A stretch of 64,000 bases of DNA. Source: Acidobacteriaceae bacterium. Its GTDB lineage: Bacteria; Acidobacteriota; Terriglobia; Bryobacterales; Bryobacteraceae. The notes beneath the pieces are model-generated. The model did no database searches and was not told the origin of the DNA. It saw only the letters and a list, made by a program, of their open reading frames with translations. The position numbers were made by a program, and so were the translations under genes. Positions 61,174 through 64,000 of the stretch are shown here, piece by piece. The stretch spans positions 62,001 to 126,000 of the forward strand of contig JAFAMD010000019.1 of the NCBI GenBank assembly GCA_019233755.1, given 5' to 3'. Positions within the stretch are counted from its first letter, which is position 1, and each line of letters begins with the position of its first letter.

Positions 61174-62882
61174 CTATTGCTGCCGCCCGGAAAACACGAG
61201 CGATACGCGATCCAGCTCCACCGGCAGGCTCGCTCCTCTCTCGGCCGGCGCCGCCCGGTTGACAGTCAAGGTTGTGTCTTTTGCAACAGGCAGCTCTATC
61301 GACCCAATGCTCGCAGGTCCCTGCTCGCTCCCGTACAAATTCGCCTTGAACGTTCTGCCTCCGACGTTGACGTCGAGCAAGCGCGCGAATTTGCCCGGCT
61401 TGTATATGAGTTCAATGCGGTACGTGCCGGGCCGCTCTACCGCAAAATGCCACTGCTCTTTCCGAAGTGTGGGCGGGTCATAATAGCCCTCCCCGTTCGC
61501 GTTGTAAAAGCGGTCTGCCGTCTCCGGGGTGAGCTGGATGGTGCCATCGGGCCCTGGAGCAGTCGCCGGCGGCAACACGTTCAGCTTGCTGTCAAACTCG
61601 GCGACGATAACGGGTAAAAACTCTTTGCGGGGCCAATCCGGTGCCAGGATCGCTTTCCGATCCTTCGTATCGTCGACGCGAAGAAGTCTCTGTGCCGGAT
61701 CGCCCAGGATATATGCTTTCCGGATGTGATTCTCGAGCCCCGGCAGTTCCAGGCGGCCGTTCGCCGGCACGTGTTCCACGAACAGAAACAGACGGCCGGC
61801 CTTTACCGTCGCATGGCCGAAATCAAGCTTGCGGAATGGCTGTGGTTGCGTATCGTAGATCGCCTCTCCATTGCGTTTCAGCCACTCTCCTGTCCCGCGC
61901 AACACATCCGCCTCAAACTCAACTACTGAGCCGTCGCCTCTGGGCCCGATATTCAGGATGTAATTGCCGCCCCGGCTCACCACTGCCACCAGCCGGAGAA
62001 TATGCTCCTGGATCTTCCCTTCAAGATCGGTCCGTTTCAACCAGGACCGGTAGCCCCAGGTCTCCTTGTAGATCGAAGCCGGCGATTCCCAGGGCTCATC
62101 CAGAATGTAATCCGGAATTTCGTCGTCTGCCATTTCCATGAAGTCGCCTTCGTTATTCCAGATGCGGCCGCTGATCATGCATTCCGGTTGCAAGGCGTGA
62201 ACCGTATCTGCGAAATGCTTGCTCTGCAATGGAGTGGGATGCCCCATGTCGAACCAAATCTCTGAGATCGGTCCATAGTTGGTCATCAGTTCCTTGAGCT
62301 GTGACGCATTGAAATCTTCATGAGCAGCAGAGATGGGATTGTCGTTGCGCTTACTCGGCACGTCTCCGAAGTGCCAGTCAATGGTTGAATAGTAGACTCC
62401 GAACGGCATGTGGTGGCGGGCGCAGGCGTCTGCCAGTCCCTTCACGATGTCTCGCCTGTACGGAGTCGCATCGACTACGTTGTAGGTCGACAGCCGGGTA
62501 TGGAACATGTTGAAGCCGTCATGGTGCTTCGATGTCAAAACGATGAACTTCATCCCGGCATCCTGGGCCAGTTGCACCACCGCGTCCGGATCCCACTTCT
62601 CGGGGTCGAACTGTGATGCGAGCTTCGCGTATTGCTCCTCCGGAATATGAGCGTCAGACTGAATCTGCTCGCTGTAATTGCCGGCATACTGGCGTCCCCG
62701 CCAGACACCGCCAAGAGCCGAGTACAGCCCAAAATGTATAAAATCCCGTACTTTCGGTTCTGCCAATCGCGAATCGAGGTCGAGCTGGGGCGTCTGACGC
62801 TACAGTCTGCCGCCTGGGACCGAACGGCGAAAAGCAGCAGGAAGGCTGGAAATAGGACGCAACGGAGTTGTCGTTGATTCAT
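61174..62882 (-). pseudogene. GH29 alpha-L-fucosidase with a one-base frameshift near the 5' end
   Basis: From ATG 62882 a signal peptide (RCVLFPAFLLLFAVRSQA) leads into RDWQNRKYGI, the start of the GH29 barrel. At 62740-62743 (AAAA, i.e. TTTT on the coding strand) the frame must shift to read FIHFGLYSALGGVWRG, the GH29 phrase that follows. One added T restores a single frame of about 569 residues. The rest is intact: KFIVLTSKHHDGF, GPISEIWFDMGHP with nucleophile Asp, and a C-terminal beta domain (from about 330). It would remove alpha-L-fucose from glycans outside the cell if functional; the TTG at 62766 is an unlikely start. Confidence 0.8.
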
Positions 62883-62933
62883 GATGATGTCGCTTCAAAG
62901 AAGCCCTATTGGCCAAGCCGGAGCCTGACCTAG

Positions 62934-62963
62934 CTATTTTCCAAAAAGCTATTTTCCAAAAAG
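62934..62963. repeat. 15-bp perfect tandem repeat upstream of padR
   Basis: CTATTTTCCAAAAAG occurs twice in direct tandem, 19 bp before the PadR promoter -35. It may be a regulator-binding array; PadR sites are usually inverted, so the link is uncertain. Confidence 0.7.
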
Positions 62964-62981
62964 ACTTTTCCGAAAGACCGC

Positions 62982-63010
62982 TTGACAGGAACGCAACGTG
63001 GGATTAACCT
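62982..63010 (+). promoter_or_regulatory. sigma-70-type promoter of the padR gene
   Basis: A perfect TTGACA (62982-62987) and TAACCT (63005-63010) with a 17-bp spacer. The predicted start of transcription near 63017 is at most a few bases before GTG 63020, so the mRNA could be leaderless. Confidence 0.6.
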
Positions 63011-63019
63011 TCCCTTAGA

Positions 63020-63367
63020 GTGACTAAGGAAGAGAGTGGCTCTGATCGGGTTTCTGTCCTGCAAGGCACCCTTCACCTGCTGGTGTTGAAAGTTCTCACT
63101 GACGGTCCGGCGCATGGGCATGGAATCAGCCGCCGACTCGGCGAGTTGTCTCGAGATTGGCTTCAGGTAGACGAGGGTTCTTTATACCCCTGTCTTTACC
63201 GAATGGAGAAACGGGGTTGGATCCGGTCAGAAGTTCGGGCATCAGAGAATAATCGGCGCGCGCGCTATTACGCTCTGACCAGCAAAGGCTGGGAACAGTT
63301 CCGGGTTGAGCACGAAAATTGGCGGAATTTTAACCGTGTCGTTGAGGAGATCCTCGAAGGGGCTTAG
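63020..63367 (+). CDS. PadR-family transcriptional regulator
   Basis: The protein has 115 residues from GTG 63020. It is the short, acidobacterial PadR type: winged helix with LQGTLHLLVLKVLTDGPAHGHGISRRL and DEGSLYPCLYRMEKRGWIRSE, then RARYYALTSKG and a dimer helix. Acidobacterial ADOP permease genes usually have such a PadR directly upstream, and here a membrane protein follows 4 bp later. It probably represses itself and the permease in response to a small molecule. Confidence 0.9.
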   Translation: MTKEESGSDRVSVLQGTLHLLVLKVLTDGPAHGHGISRRLGELSRDWLQVDEGSLYPCLYRMEKRGWIRSEVRASENNRRARYYALTSKGWEQFRVEHENWRNFNRVVEEILEGA

Positions 63368-63371
63368 TTCC

Positions 63372-64000
63372 ATGCACGCGCTGCTGCAGGCATTTCAGGA
63401 ATGGAGGTTGCGCCGTAAACGCTTTGCCGAGGAATGGCGTCTTCACCTGGATCTGGCCGCACACGAATATGAGCGTCTTGGCCTGACTAGAAGTCGTGCC
63501 CGCAAGCATGCAAGAAAGCGACTGGGCAGTCGTTGTCGCTACCGCGCTACAGCCATGAGGGAAATCGAAGCCGACTTTGCAGCGTTGCTGAAGCTTTTGC
63601 CAATAGCTCGGCTCTGCGAATCTGCATTTGTTATCCCAGTCGCGGTCTTATTGGGAACGATTCTGGCGCTGATTGTTAATCCGGCGCGAATACAGGTGGT
63701 CCATAGTATTGTCGTCGGATTATTTGCGCCGGGCGCGTCCGGACTTTCTGCGCGTTTGGTGCCATTAAACAGGTTCGGTCTGATCCCGACCGGCTTCCCC
63801 TCGATTTCTTGGGAATGCGGATTTCTGATCGGATCGGCATGGCTGACGATCCGCTGGCTGCGTGCCCAGGTCAGCGGCCGGATGCTGATCTGGGGTGTCG
63901 CGACGCTGGGCGTGTTGGGCACAGCAGCGCTGGTGCTATGGACCACCGTCATACAGCTTTGGGCCGTAGCGGAATGGCCTTTGAACTTTCTTCAGGGACT
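63372..64000 (+). CDS. membrane protein following padR (partial, runs off right edge)
   Basis: An open frame of 209 complete codons from ATG 63372 without a stop. The N-terminal 70 residues are helical and charged (FQEWRLRRKRFAEEWRLHLDLAAHEYERLGLTR is the general type), like the permease prefix domain of ADOP proteins but short. At least four membrane segments follow (near 85-105, 112-128, 148-165, 178-196). The position after padR suggests an ADOP-related or other PadR-controlled membrane protein. The C-terminal part is beyond the window. Confidence 0.7.
   Translation, partial: MHALLQAFQEWRLRRKRFAEEWRLHLDLAAHEYERLGLTRSRARKHARKRLGSRCRYRATAMREIEADFAALLKLLPIARLCESAFVIPVAVLLGTILALIVNPARIQVVHSIVVGLFAPGASGLSARLVPLNRFGLIPTGFPSISWECGFLIGSAWLTIRWLRAQVSGRMLIWGVATLGVLGTAALVLWTTVIQLWAVAEWPLNFLQG

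Noticed and set aside
61174..62766. GH29 gene starting at TTG 62766
   Set aside because: Without a signal peptide and with a shifted front; the signal peptide and the first barrel strand lie in another frame upstream, so a frameshift explains it better.

Overview
The window looks like chromosome of an acidobacterium, most likely of the Bryobacter/Solibacter type. The signs are very large Oar-like TonB-dependent receptors with carboxypeptidase-regulatory N-termini, a MacB-like acidobacterial duplicated orphan permease (ADOP), a PadR regulator upstream of a membrane protein at the right edge, many secreted proteins of unknown function, a PEP-CTERM protein, moderately high G+C, and mixed-strand gene order with short operons. 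This assignment is inference from gene content; there is no rRNA or marker phylogeny here. I found no tRNA, rRNA, CRISPR array, prophage or intact insertion sequence.

Layout. 1-2.5 kb: 5' part of an Oar-like receptor (minus), facing away from an RcnR/FrmR-type metal repressor (plus). A candidate G/C-tract operator and tiny ORFs lie between them. 2.5-6.7 kb: secreted proteins, a degraded AraC fragment and a PEP-CTERM protein in a gene-poor stretch. 6.7-13.5 kb: a thiol-redox and housekeeping run with a TlpA-like protein, STAS protein, M28 peptidase, YyaL/DUF255 protein, Tpx and a CheY-like receiver. 13.8-19.2 kb: HU, then a membrane/envelope block with M50 protease, two glycosyltransferases, prepilin peptidase, UppS and CdsA. 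19.2-22 kb: AAA ATPase plus VWA pair. 22.1-26 kb: ornithine-cyclodeaminase-like protein, a small proline-rich ORF coupled to an EF-P gene, a threonine-dehydratase-like enzyme and AlkB. 26.1-31.6 kb: two carboxypeptidase-regulatory secreted proteins, an N-terminally missing gene remnant, and an ECF sigma/FecR-type pair. 31.8-38 kb: BON protein, DUF4230 protein, sugar isomerase-like protein, amidohydrolase, a frameshifted SGNH esterase and a HAD-phosphatase/HerA-like ATPase fusion. 38-44.4 kb: ADOP, beta-propeller protein, CusRS-like two-component system and an HTH protein. 44.4-47.9 kb: a complete Oar-like receptor. 48-51.9 kb: a likely copper-handling operon (Cys/His-rich secreted protein, multicopper oxidase with Met-rich tail, TolC/CzcC-type protein). 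51.9-54.4 kb: reverse transsulfuration (CBS plus cystathionine lyase). 54.5-60 kb: a membrane-anchored PI-PLC-like protein, then a YjfI/YbjN-like, PspA, DUF4178 and coiled-coil lipoprotein operon. 60-64 kb: glycine-zipper lipoprotein, frameshifted GH29 fucosidase, PadR and the start of a membrane protein.

The points most worth a second look are: the proline-rich leader ORF that overlaps efp, whose product carries a PGQG tip, suggesting EF-P-dependent autoregulation; the PspA/DUF4178/lipoprotein envelope operon beside a PLC-like membrane protein; the HAD-HerA fusion; the RcnR-like regulator with a divergent candidate operator and tiny ORFs; and two genes (SGNH esterase and GH29) that each read through if a single base, plausibly a T, is restored.
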